Shown piece after piece: positions 41,251-51,953 of a stretch of 64,000 nt of DNA (position 1 is its first letter; each line of letters starts with the position of its first letter). This DNA is from Entoloma clypeatum (Eukaryota > Basidiomycota > Agaricomycetes > Agaricales > Entolomataceae), in assembly GCA_963565915.1 (NCBI GenBank), contig OY751492.1, positions 806,001 through 870,000 of the forward strand. The letters run 5' to 3'. The notes beneath the pieces were generated by a model that saw nothing but the letters and a program-made list of their open reading frames with translations, did not search any database and was not told where the DNA came from. Position numbers and translations under genes: made by a program.

Positions 41251-41689
41251 TATGTTATAGTACTTTGTAAATAAATAATTAAAATCAAAAATAAACAAAA
41301 AAACAAAACAAAACACAACTATGTAGTACTAACATTCAATTTAAACACACATTTTTTCGGAGTAGCAGGTTCTTGTCTGGGAAAATCACCAACCTCATCT
41401 GATTTCCCCATCTGGAACCATGATCCAATTTTGAGTCAACAGCCAAACTCAGAAGTTCCATGCAAAGGGGTTCCAAAGTTATAGTTGAAATTGGTGAAAA
41501 TGGGCGCATCAGCACCCTGATTGGCCCTGGGTGTCCTCTGGTGCCCTGTCTGCACATCTCCCCCTTTGCCCAGGTTCTGCTAGAGACAAATCACCCACCT
41601 CACATGTAGAGAGGCCGCGGATCAGGAGGTTCAGGTTTGGGAGGTTCGGTTCAACATGAAAAGATGCGAAAAAAAAGGTGGCAAGGAGG
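41251..41689. other. Unassigned spacer
   Basis: A-rich tract (41280-41320) then unremarkable sequence. No gene seen. Confidence 0.4.
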
Positions 41690-42428
41690 CCGCACGGGGC
41701 GAGAGGGTGCCGCTGGAGACAAGATATGGCTGCAGGGGACAAGAGACAGCCGTGAGCGAGAGGTGGCCGTTGGCGAGAGGTGGCCGTTGGAGGCGAGAGA
41801 CAGCCGTAGGACATGAGTGGGAGCTGTTGGGGTGAGAGAAAGCCAACAGAGAGGAGAGGCGGCCGTAGGACACGAGTGGGAGCTGTTGGAGGTGAGAGGG
41901 AGCCAAGGGAGACGAGAGACGGCCGTAGGGCATGAGTGGGAGCCGTTGGGAGTGAGAGGGAGCTGAGGGAGAGAAGAGGCGGCCATAGGCATGAGGGGGA
42001 GCCGTAGGGAACGAGAGGCAGCCGTTGGAGACGAGAGGCGGTCATTGGAGGTGAGAGGAGGCCGTTGGAGGCGAGAGGCAGCCATTGGAGACCAGAGACG
42101 GCCGTTGGGCACGCGAGGAAGCCCTAGGGGACGAGAGGCAGCCGTTGAGGGTGAGAGGAGGCCGAGACCATAGGGGATGAGTGGGAGCCATTCGAGACGG
42201 GAGATGGCTGTTGGGAATGGGAGATGGCCGTTCGGCGTGAGAGGCAGCCGTTGGGTGCGAGAGGCAGCCATTGGGCGCGTGAGGAAGCCGTAGGGGGCAA
42301 CAGGCAGCTGTTGGGCACGCGAGGAGACTGTAGGGGATGAGTGGGAGCCATTGGAGATGAGAGATGGCTGTTGGGACCGTAGACAGCCGTTGGGCACGAG
42401 AGGCGGCCGTTGGGTGCAAGAGGCAGCC
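41690..42428. repeat. 20-bp minisatellite array (GAGAGGCAGCCGTTGGAGAC-type)
   Basis: About 35 degenerate 20-21-bp units in one orientation. Because 20 is not a multiple of 3, the array is open in several frames and produces long false ORFs on the minus strand. The hAT-1 element is inserted in it; the array resumes at 46548. Confidence 0.85.
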
Positions 42429-42633
42429 CACGACGACAGCGTTGTCATGACCTGGGTCTGACGAGGTCACAGCCTGACCTGTCGTCGAGTGACTTGACTT
42501 TGATTGATGGGTCAAGGGAGGGTGTGAGAGATTTCCGTATACTAGGGTGACAGCCAACGGCCCGCACGATTACACTAACTTCCAAGTATGTATTGCTTAA
42601 TCAATTGAAGTGTCGTGTAGAATATAATGAATT

Positions 42634-45600
42634 TCAGAGAACATTGTCTCCACATGAGCTCAGCACCTTGTAAGCTTCCATCTCTTTTTCCAAGTTCTGA
42701 ATACCTCCTCTCCAGAACAAGTTAATTCTGTCTGAAGGTGGGTTTATGTCAATTGGATATTTGAAGAGGGTTTCGAGGGGTATAGAGGTTTTTTTCACTT
42801 GTATAGCTTGATGTGACGGTGTTGCTGAATCTAAACATGGAATAGTAATTGTCAAACATGGAGCGGGAGCCAGACAGAGCTCATTGGCATCATCATCATC
42901 GTCATCGCCTACATCCCAATCGCCATTTGCAGCTGCTGTGCCCGCAATAAGGGACTCAGATAATCGATCGAAATTGAGGAGATCATCATCAACATCAATG
43001 TCAAGATTTGGATTGATTGCCAGTAGGTTGGACTCATTGTTGGGATCTTGTTCGCTGGAGGTGAAGTGTCATTTACTTTGAGAATGAAGCAAACCAGCTT
43101 CATGGTGCATCTGTTTGATATCCATTCCCACCATGGTCATTTTCCGAACTTTCTCGACACCTAATTTGCTGCGGATTCCTGTTTGGATGAGGCCCATGTG
43201 GCTAAATGCATGTTCGCAACCAGCGGAGTTTGCAACCACACTGAGAACGTGGATCACCAATTTTGTAAGACGGTTGCGACCAGTCTCTTCTTGAGTATCT
43301 ATTCCTTCCCATACATCGATAGGATTCACCTCCTGTCACAGTGGGACCGGACCAATGTATACCTCAAAAACATTGTAAACAAATAACAATCTAATATATA
43401 ATTTATTTGCTGACCACATTGTGGGAACACAAGTAAAATCCATTTTTAATAATTATTTAATGTGCTCTGCATGTTTCCACTGAGCAAATGCAAAAGAAAA
43501 TGCAAAATGTGATTGTGATGTGGCCCCGATATTTCCTTCTCTCAAATGGAGATCCCATTCAAAAATCAAACCACTTGTTTATCCTTTATGAGAACTGAGT
43601 TTGATCCCAGCTTATATAGCAGGAACATGCTGAACAAATTGTTTATTTGATCCCTATGTTCTACCCTCATGCACGAAATTCCCATTGACAAGGAACATTT
43701 TAAAAGAAATCACACTGAGTCCATGATGTGATTGACAACCACACTGCTGCTATGTTTAAAATGTACCCATCACATCCTTTGTAGTCTTTAAAATCTTTCC
43801 TCAAACAAAGAAGAAGATTAAAATATACAAATGGTGTGATTGTCAATCTCATGATGACTTCACTGTGATTTCTTTTAAAATGTTCTTTGTCAATGGGAAT
43901 TCCATGCACAAGAGTAGAACATAGGGATCAAATAAATAATTTGTTCAGCATGTTCCTGCTATGTAAGCTGGGATTTTCATAAAGGATAAACAAGTGGTTT
44001 GATTTTTGAATGGGATCTCCATTTGAGAGAAGGAAATATCGGGGCCACATTACAATCACATTTTGCATTTTCTTTTGCATTTGCTCAGTGGAAACATGCA
44101 GAGCACATTAAATAATTATTAAAAATGGATTTTACTTGTGTTCCCACAATGTGGTCAGCAAATAAATTATATATTAGATTGTTATTTGTTTACAATGTTT
44201 TTGAGGGGTACATTGGTCTGGTCCCACTGTGTGTCCCTAGGAGCATTTTATGTCAATAATCAACAGCGGTGATGCATCGCAACTTGCTGTTTGTTTCGCC
44301 ATCGCAGCCCAGTCCGTTAGAGCCATGGCGTCTGGAGAAAATTCATTGCGCTTGTTATAATAATCCATGAATGCAGCTTGGAAATCCACATCCCCGTCAA
44401 TTCTGAATACACGGGACTGCAAGCGCTTGAGCATGTTACATAACCCAACTGGGGTTAATGCTATATGTCGTCCAAGGCAACTTGCATGGAGGAATGGATT
44501 GAGGATGACAGCTGCGATGAAAGGATCCTGATCAGCAGCTGCCCAGCGCTTCTCGAGGCTTCCAAGCACTCGATCGCGCACATCTTGATCCAGATCAAGA
44601 TTAGAATAAATGCGGTAGAGATTTGCGAGTGTTGTCAGGACATGGTAGAGACGCGTATTTGATGCTTGAGTGATGTTAGCCGCAATTGCGAGTGGCTCGA
44701 GATGACTGCACGTTCTTTTTGACAATAAGTATCAACTCTGCGTGCAACAAATTTGGCAACACTTACTTCTTGACATGGAACCAGAATGCTCGATCCTCGA
44801 TTGTCATCTGGACCTTTATAGCCTTTGCCTTCAAATTGCCAGCACTCGCATCATTTCATCACCATGTTTGACCCAGCAAGCTTTCAGAGGTTTTTCGACA
44901 GTCAGAAGTCACTGAAGTGAAAGATAATGTGCAGTCCATCGAGTGAGTACGGGGAGGATCAGGGCCAAGACTTTGTGGTATGTGAATAATTGTTCCTGAC
45001 GAAATAACCCCAATGCGCGACTGTGGTTATTCATCCACTTTATCACCTCCAATGCTTCTGAGACACAATCTAGAAATGGAAGCTTGAGAGCTAGGTAATC
45101 ACCAACGATAAGGTTGATTTGGTGAGCCCAGCAAAGAACGATAATAAGCCATGGCATTAACGTGAGAAGTAACTGCCGCATTTTGCGTGCATCGCCACCA
45201 TTGTCAGAGCATGCAGCGATAACCGTGAGGCCATATGTCACTTCGCTCCATCTGATGTCCTCTGTAACAAGTTTTAGAAGAGCCTCACCGGTCTTTGGTT
45301 GTGCGGAAACATCATGAGTTTGCATTAGATATGGCTATGGATATCTTGGTTTAGTGTGTAACGGCCCGAAGCAGAAGCCACATGCTTACCTCAAAGTCTA
45401 TGCTAACCATTGTTGCAACGATTGCCTGCTTAGCTTTGTTCTTCCATCCGTCAGTCTGAAATGTTGCCTTCCGCCCTTTGAGTTTCAACTTCAGCTTTTC
45501 CTCAACCTTCCCTGCTTCTCGATCGAGTATAGGACCCAATAGCATTCGACGATCGGGTATGATTGCCCCTGGAATCCACTTCTCAACAAATAACCGCATC

Positions 45601-46310
45601 TGTGGATTGTGTGTGATGTTCCACGATGAGCGAGTTGCAATGAGAAGTTTACAAAAGTCGTCCCCGAATTCGTGCTGTAGTGGTGGGTTCCATATTCTTC
45701 CAACTGAGCTCGGCGAGCCATCTGGAGCCGTGAAGCTCGACATTCTCAGACGTTTTGGCGGCCGTTCAAAACTTAGTAATGGGGCAGACAGTAGGAGCGG
45801 GCTCGGGAGTGGGGATGGTGTCGCTGAGGCTAGTATTGGGCCGGTGGTTGTATAAGCAATATAACCTGGTCCCGTCACAAGAGCAGGCAGGGGTAGACTT
45901 GCAGAACGTCCGAGCAAGGGAGGATTAAGATTTTCGCGGCGGCCTTTCTTCCCGTGGATTTCTGCCATGGCACGAGCTCTGACATCCGGTGCGACAAGGA
46001 CGCACTTGGCCAAGTGTGGTACCATCAACTGGCCTGGTTTTCCTGAGATTGGCGGAGAGTTTACGCATGCTATATAAATTTCATAAACGGCCTTGGAGGC
46101 AAAAGAGAGATCTATTAGTCACCTTGTGCTTCCCGCTCCACATCTGTGCGGCCACAGCCCATGCCGTTAAGTGCTGCAGCGATGATATCCGACTCCCGAA
46201 GCTCGTTGCGGTGTCGATTGAGGCATGCGAGACACCATGTGTTCTTGTAATAGTTATTGTTTCGAAAAAAATTGCCATCAGTCATGTAGTATTCCCAAGA
46301 CCAGTGTTTA
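42634..46310 (-). pseudogene. hAT transposase, interrupted by one TGA and a foldback insertion
   Basis: Exons on the minus strand: a zinc-finger N-terminus (YYKNTWCLACLNRHRNELRE ... MVPHLAKC, BED-like); a DUF659-type region (FQTDGWKNKAKQAIVATMVS), joined over a GTAAGC-CATAG intron to PYLMQTHDVSAQPKTGEALL; the RNase H-like core (VIAACSDNGGDARKMRQLLL; WLIIVLCWAHQINLIVGDYL); then the helical domain (RDRVLGSLEKRWAAADQDPF). After the foldback element come the hAT dimerisation block (LTKLVIHVLSVVANSAGCEH; AFSHMGLIQTGIRSKLG) and the C-terminal INLFWRGGIQNLEKEMEAY. A TGA at 44909-44911 follows HYLSLQ. A TAG just before the foldback may belong to an intron end. Confidence 0.85.
43337..44231. mobile_element. 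Foldback element 2 (895 bp), nested in the hAT transposase
   Basis: Arms of about 390 bp form a near-perfect inverted repeat starting CACAGTGGGACC; a short unique loop lies around 43735-43835. Flanked by tgt at 43334-43336 and 44232-44234. Removing it with one tgt leaves the host reading frame in register (GQEVNPIDVWEG). Non-coding. Confidence 0.85.
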
Positions 46311-46547
46311 GACATAGTAGAATGGGAGAGGGCTGGGCGAGGGGACCAACAAACCGCTACATGGCTATATACTTGAGAATGCGTGTTCTGTGTGAGGCGA
46401 TCAACGTTAGGTATGAATCAGTGCTCATGTCCAAAATAGGCCTGACCCTCACTTTGACTTTGACTAAGTCGATTGACTTGGCGTGACCACGGTGACGTGA
46501 CTGCTTTGACCCCGAGTCAAGTTGACTTGTACAACACTGCACGACGA

Positions 46548-46640
46548 AGCCGTAGGGGACGAGAGGCAGCCGTTTGGGGCGATGACCGTTCGAGGCGAGA
46601 GAAGGCCGTGGTCAACGAGGAAGATGGGGAGGAGGGCAGA
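46548..46640. repeat. Right-hand remainder of the 20-bp minisatellite
   Basis: Units such as GAGAGGCAGCCGTTTGGGGC continue the array at 41690-42428 after the hAT-1 insertion. Confidence 0.75.
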
Positions 46641-46805
46641 CGCGTGGGAGGCAGGTGATGGGGGGAGTTAAAGGGATGTTGTTCACCTCCGATGCCAAGC
46701 ATATAAAGTAGCACGAACCGTAAACAAGCACGACATTGCAAAGCGCCTCGAACGAAATACATGATTAATTTGACTCCCTCCAAATAATTGGATAAGGAAC
46801 CATAC

Positions 46806-49800
46806 CTGGTGAGTAGTCCAGAATTTAGGGTGTATGCCATCAATTTCGACAGTCGCAAATTGAGACTGTGTAAGGTCGTCGAGAAGATAAGTATATGAGG
46901 TAGGGTTTTTTTGAGCTGGGATCTGCCTTAATTGCACGTGTCTATGATGGTGTCACATATCAACTTGTCGATTCTCGACCTTATGAAGGTGAAGGAGGAG
47001 TTGGATATCATTTTGTATACCCTCGATATGTTTCTGCATCGCCGCCGTATCCTTTTGCATCGCCGCTGTATCCTTTTGCATCACTGCTGTATCCTTTTGC
47101 ATCGCCGCCGTATCCTTTTGTGTTGTACCTATATCATTTCGCATCGTGGCGACATCCTGTTCGACTCTGAATAAGCTTGAAAATTCAACCAAACAAATAC
47201 AGCTAACTAAGTATCGATAGACCCGATTTCACTTTTTTACTGCTCAGGATTTGTGTTTACTTGTGGCTGAGACAAACAATGTATCGGGTAATAATATCGG
47301 TGCCTTGGGCGAATTCAGAAGGGGTTAGAGGACACAGCCAGAACCCCAGCTTTTGTCCGACCACGCTTGGACCACGCACTCACGCACCCTCTCGAATAAT
47401 GGTCATCGGTAATCGTCGACACATACCTCCTGCCGTGAAGCAGATGCTTGTTGGGATTTCAGTGCACATGAAACCAAGCCAAATTCAGGCTGTAACTTGT
47501 ATTGATAAGCGAACGGTCAATCGCGTTCTCAGCCTCCATCAACGCACAGGATGTGTCGTCAGCAGACCTTTGCAAAATGGACGACCACGAATATTAAATG
47601 CCTTGGATATTGCTGTAGGTGTCTATTTCATGGTTTCTTGCAAGCTATTCAACAGTGACTTTAGTATTTAGAAGGCCTTATCGAGCGAACACCAGACATT
47701 TACCTTTCAGAACTACAGCATGAGTTGGAGGTCAACCGGGGGATTAGAGTTTCCGAACCCACTATTTCAAAGGCTCTATGCCATCGCGGGCTTTCTCACA
47801 AGAAGATCTCTCGACCTGCTCTCGAGCGCAACGAGGATCGGCAAGCTGAATATCAGATCACGGTTGCAGAGAATTACCAACCTGAGCAATTAGTTTTTCT
47901 TGATGAGTCTGCATGTAATCGGAATATGACGAAGCGTCAATATGGCTGGGCACCAATCAATGGACGGGCGAGACGGCGCGACTACTTTGTTCAAGGCAAA
48001 CGGCAGGTTCCATTCAATGACTCTTGCTAGAGATTCTGAATTCGACTCACCTTCTGGATATTCTATTCTTCCAGCCCTCTCTCTCGATGGTATTCTACAT
48101 CTGGATGTACAAGATCGTGCCTACACATCTCAATTATTCAATGGATTTGTTGATGGCCTTCTCGATAACATGAATCCATTTCCTGGTCGAAACTCTGTTC
48201 TTGTGATGGATAATGCGAGTATCCATAAATCTATTGCTCTGGAACAGATGGTACTGGCCTGGTATGATACAAAATACTTTTTTTTATACATTCTAAAAGT
48301 TGACTCTGCAGTGGGATGCGAATTCTCTATTTGCCTCCATATTCTCCCGTCTTCAACCCAATCGAAGAGGCGTTCTCTGCCATTAAAGCCTGGATTCTTG
48401 CAAATCGTGACTATGCTCGTGGGGAGCTTTCCGGTGAGATCACATGTGAGCCATATAGACTTCTATGGGAGGCAGTTTTTGGGACTGTAACCATCGAGAA
48501 AACAGAGGGTTGGTTTCATCATTGTGGCTACTTCGTGTAAGCACATCAAAAATACGTGTAATTCTTCAATAAGGCTACGTACAATTCAATTCTACTTGAT
48601 TATCAAGTAATTCCTGTATGTTCTCTGCTACTCGAGTAACTAGTACTAGCATCTCCTCGAGTATTTCTCTGTATATACTAGTATACACTATCTTAAACAT
48701 TACAATATCTGACTTGTCGCCCGTTATTCATATACAGTACTTGTACAACTTACCGCTTATTTGTAGTCAGTCTTCAAGTTGCATATGGCCTGTTCTCTTT
48801 GTTCTTATTGACGTTGCGGGCTTTTCGCTTCTCTGCGCGTCTCATCAACCTTTGCGCGCCATCGATCAAATCTCCAACAGCTCCTCATGGCAAACCGACA
48901 ATGTCGACAAAAAAGTCTGGGGCGACCAAAGGAATATTGTGGACATACACAATCCCATGGGAGATGAGGGCGGCTTCATACTGAGGATAGCAATGGAGGG
49001 GTAGGGCTTCATGAAGCTCATCGAGAAGAGCATAGATGGGTGGATAAGAAACAAGGGGAGCCTCATCATCGGTGGACGGTGCAGGAGCATTGATGGCAGC
49101 ACAAAATGACAATTCTGTGTTGGCACGGCGCTGGCCCACATGATTGGTCAATGGCTCATCGGAATGTGTGGCCTGAGCGGCACTGATGTGACAAGGGGGA
49201 ACGTGAACATGGATGGAAGGGGTATTGGGAGGGTCACGGCGATCGATACGGCGTCGCTTGGGCACTTGGTCTGCGTCAAAGGTACGGGAAGCGGGCGGCC
49301 TCTCGTATGTTGCATCTCCAAGCATCTGGGGTGCTCGATGAGGGACTGGTGAGGGTATTCAGGTTCGACATGTAAGACTTACCACCATTTTCGCCCAATA
49401 AGTAAGCATATAGATGTCTTGGAAGGCATGGGTCCCATCAAAGGGGTTAATGTAGCAATATCGACCATCATGACACTGGCATTGAAGTCGTTGTTTGAGC
49501 TCACGCAGCTCAGGAGCAAAGCTCACAGAAGTATCTGGCTCGTTATTCACGGTGTGAGGAGTGGCAGCCGCGGCGGCATGACCACGCCTTTGTGTACGCG
49601 CAGCGGCTACTTCGTGAGGAGGTTGCTGCAAATAATATGAGAATAAGGCATAATAATAGACTTGAATGAAACAGAACACATACGAGGTTCGAAATTTCCA
49701 TCATCACGGCCCTAGATCTTGCTCTTCTAATCTTTTCAACTCCTTTGATCATTGCAGCCCGCAAATCCTCTTCAGAAGTGAGCCGGAAAGGGGGATCGCG

Positions 49801-51012
49801 AGCTCGATCACCAGAGAACTTGTATCCAATGATGGCATTACCGGGGTCAAGGTCCATCCGCGCGCAAACACGAGAGAAGAAATCTTTGAAAGAAAGGTCG
49901 ACTGGGAGGCGGAGATCGACACGTGAAATAATTCCTCCAACAACTCCGGTATTGAGGGGAATAGATAAGGTAATCTGACAGATATCTAGATAAAGAATAA
50001 GCATCTCAACAAATGAGAGTTGAATTATGGAGGGTAACTTACCGTTTGTTTCAAGTCTCCCCGGTGTAGGCTGGGCTTGGGGCTGGGCATGTGCTGTAAC
50101 AGTAGGATTCACAAGAAGTTGGACTGGTGGAGGTGTGACTACGCAAGGTAGGGGCATTGCGGAGTCTGGATCGTCGCAGGAATAAGGTGGTGGGGGGCCT
50201 TGTAAGGCATCCAAAACAGGGTGAATATTTGGATGAGTATCGCTCATACGCAGCCAATATGCCATCCTCGGTGCTCAACTTTGGATGGAATCTCGACTGT
50301 TATTCACATTCAACATGGGGTACAAGACAACTCACCAAGTTTAGACTGGAATGTTTTTATACACCCTCCAGGAGCCTTCCCTATGCTCTCATCGTTCCTC
50401 AATATTTCAGCCTTGATGACCCCCAACCCCGCCATGTATTGTTTGGGTAACGGATCATAGAGAATTTCAACTTGCTGCAACAGATAAAACTCAGCGAGTC
50501 AGCGACTGACCTGAAGACCATAGATTGCGATGGTGAGAGGGAGTATTCCGCCATGAGTTGTCAAATCGAGTAGCATCTATAGGCTCCGTGTAGCCTATTT
50601 CGTGGTCTCGCTATCAATTGAGCATGGGCGCCAAAGCCATTATTGTTCCGACGCACTAACCCTGCCGGCTACAGTGGTACTGCATTCCGAACTACTGAAT
50701 TTATTGTTTCTCTCCATTTTGAACTAACCTTTGTGAATCGTTGATCAAGCTCACTTTTGTTTCAGTATATTTCTTTACATTCATCCCTGAGATTGCTGAA
50801 ATATGGCGTACATCGATGGTGAACATATGGAGATATGTTATTTGTCCCAGCTCCACAAGTAAACACAAATCCTGAGCAGTAAAAAAGTGAAATCGGGTCT
50901 ATCGATACTTAGTTAGCTGTAATGACTCACGTCAATTCGCCCAGCAAACCGCCCGTCCAATTTTTCCGCTAGCCTGCCGATTTCTCCAATTATGGACCAG
51001 TCCCATTTGTCA
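46806..51012 (-). CDS. Coiled-coil protein gene with Tc1 element 2 in an intron
   Basis: Three exons on the minus strand, all phase 0: up to about 51012-50931 (SDKWDWSIIGEIGRLAEKLD, ending GRFAGRID); 47156-46965 (DVATMRNDIGTTQKDTAAMQ, then more QKDTAAM heptads, to KVENR); and 46922-46806 (IPAQKNPTSYTYLLDDLTQS, ending TTHQ before a GTATGG donor). Without the Tc1 element the first intron would be about 52 nt, GTGAGT...AACAG. The heptad copies come from a 21-bp tandem repeat. The 5' exon(s) and 3' end are unresolved; the latter runs toward the minisatellite. Function unknown; the heptads suggest self-association. The element lies only 9 nt from the splice donor. Confidence 0.55.
47035..47125. 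repeat. 21-bp in-frame tandem repeat encoding MQKDTAA heptads
   Basis: Four to five near-identical 21-bp copies around ATCCTTTTGCATCGCCGCCGT. The unit is divisible by 3, so length change keeps the reading frame. Confidence 0.85.
47399..48540 (+). CDS. Tc1/mariner (IS630-like) transposase
   Basis: ATG 47399 (MVIGNRRHIPPAVKQMLVGI). Exon 1 carries an HTH (KPSQIQAVTCIDKRTVNRVL) and can end at 47618 with a 53-bp intron (47619-47671). Exon 2 continues PDIYLSELQHELEVNRGIRV and holds the first catalytic Asp (LVFLDESACN). The frame must change around 48003-48050 before YSILPALSLDGILHLDVQ, either through a poorly defined intron or a small indel. The second Asp is in VLVMDNASIHKS. A 50-bp intron (48262-48311) leads to GMRILYLPPYSPVFNPIEEA, with the third acidic residue 34 residues after the second (DD34E). 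It ends at TAA 48538. Activity depends on how the 48.0 kb junction is spliced. Confidence 0.8.
48885..50247 (-). CDS. Cargo gene of Tc1 element 2, four exons, 396 aa, unknown function
   Basis: Exons 50043-50247, 49684-49985, 49383-49625 and 48885-49325 join in phase to 1191 nt with no stop. The introns (57, 58 and 57 bp) have GTAAGT, GTATGT and GTAAGT donors and CTAG, GCAG and CCAG acceptors. The start is MSDTHPNIHPVLDALQ, then a Pro-rich linker. A folded-looking middle follows (VDLRLPVDLSFKDFFSRVCA; RLTSEEDLRAAMIKGVEKIR), then a Cys/His part (LQCQCHDGRYCYINPFDGTH ... YMLTYWAKMV), a basic Arg-rich stretch (PKRRRIDRRD) that could be a nuclear signal, and a C-terminal SAM-like helix set (LLDELHEALPLHCYPQYEAA ... 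FFVDIVGLP). Similar unnamed proteins are, to my knowledge, common in Agaricomycetes. A DNA-binding or silencing-related role is a guess. Confidence 0.75.
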
Positions 51013-51281
51013 CTGGACGGTGAGACACAATTAAAAATGACGCACGCGCGATTCTGATCAGGACCTTAATGGGTGGGAAGGCCAGTTTGAGTTCGGACAC
51101 GAACCGGCCCCAAATGGGTGGGTACCCGGTTTGTGGTTCGGACAAATGGCCCGCCGCAGGCGGAGCCCAGATCAAAAGTTCGGACACGACGACGCCTGAC
51201 GGCGCCAGGTGCGGCCCAACATGAGCACAATAAACATCTCTAGCCTCACCATTTTCTTTTGGCTCTTTCCGACCACGTTGA
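51013..51281. other. Intergenic region left of Copia 1, with repeated GTTCGGACA motifs
   Basis: GTTCGGACA occurs at about 51091, 51138 and 51179, and again beyond the Copia element (57314 and 57355), so the insertion split one locus. Probably a promoter region or an old element end. Confidence 0.4.
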
Positions 51282-51591
51282 TGTTGAAACTTTTCCCATC
51301 ACGTAGATTAGATTAGATTAGATTACATCATGTGACCTTTACATATCTTCATTACATACTTGTTTGGTTGGTACAAACAGTAGTACGGTATATAAGACCA
51401 GGAAACTGTCAATATCAACAAGTTGTCTCTTGACTCTTAACCAGCTCCATCGCTCTCACCAGCCTCAACCGCTCTCACTAGCCTTATCCCCTCCAAACCA
51501 TGTAAGTGACCATAGTGGTATCGTAGAGTACTTCCACTGTAGCTATGTTGCTCAGTACATCTGTGGCTAGCGCCCAGGTGGAACTTCAACA
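51282..51591 (+). repeat. 5' LTR of Copia 1
   Basis: TGTTGAAACTT...GGAACTTCAACA, with an AGATT repeat block near the start and TATATAAG near 51393 as a likely TATA box. Confidence 0.95.
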
Positions 51592-51953
51592 GGTTATGGG
51601 CCCCGGATAGCAGAGGGACCTGGGAAACACTGGCAACAGCGAGTACCTGCCCACTCTACCCTGGTTGGCAAAGAACCGATCGAAAGATCTAGGTTCTGAG
51701 TCTTACTTCTTCACATATGAACCTGGGAACGTCATTACGACAAGTACCTGTCATGAGACGTCCCTAAAGGGGATTGACCTAGTACACTCCATGTGGAAAC
51801 GTTGATCGCACCTTATATGTTTCTGACATATAAAGGGTTTTCCCATGACCGCTATTCCTGAAGGGAATATGTCATGTGGAATCATTCAATTGTTTTCTCG
51901 AATCATATTCATAACACATCACTGATTGAGAACCCTTTTTAGATTCATTCAAA

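Larger units (their letters stand above)
42437..46539 (-). mobile_element. hAT-1: full-length hAT element (4.1 kb) with perfect TSD
   Basis: Ends CAGCGTTGTC (left) and, inverted, CAGTGTTGTA (right), flanked by cacgacga at 42429-42436 and 46540-46547. Subterminal regions are rich in GTCAAGT/GACTTGAC motifs. It encodes a hAT transposase on the minus strand and itself contains foldback element 2. Confidence 0.9.
47201..50919 (+). mobile_element. Tc1/mariner element 2 (3.7 kb) with cargo gene
   Basis: Perfect 67-bp terminal inverted repeats (CAGCTAACTAAGTATCGATA ... ending TTTACTTGTGG), flanked by TA at 47199-47200 and 50920-50921. It encodes a DD34E transposase on the plus strand and a four-exon gene on the minus strand. 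Identical ends suggest a recent insertion. Confidence 0.92.

Noticed and set aside
41690..42428. Regularly spaced repeats resembling a CRISPR array
   Set aside because: Units are contiguous 20-21-bp tandem copies with no unique spacers, in a eukaryote; it is a minisatellite.
41651..42557. Minus-strand ORFs of 170-265 codons rich in Pro/Leu/Ser
   Set aside because: Produced by a 20-bp repeat that is open in three frames; no independent evidence of coding.
45478..46486. Plus-strand ORFs over the hAT transposase
   Set aside because: Antisense shadows of the recognisable transposase N-terminus.
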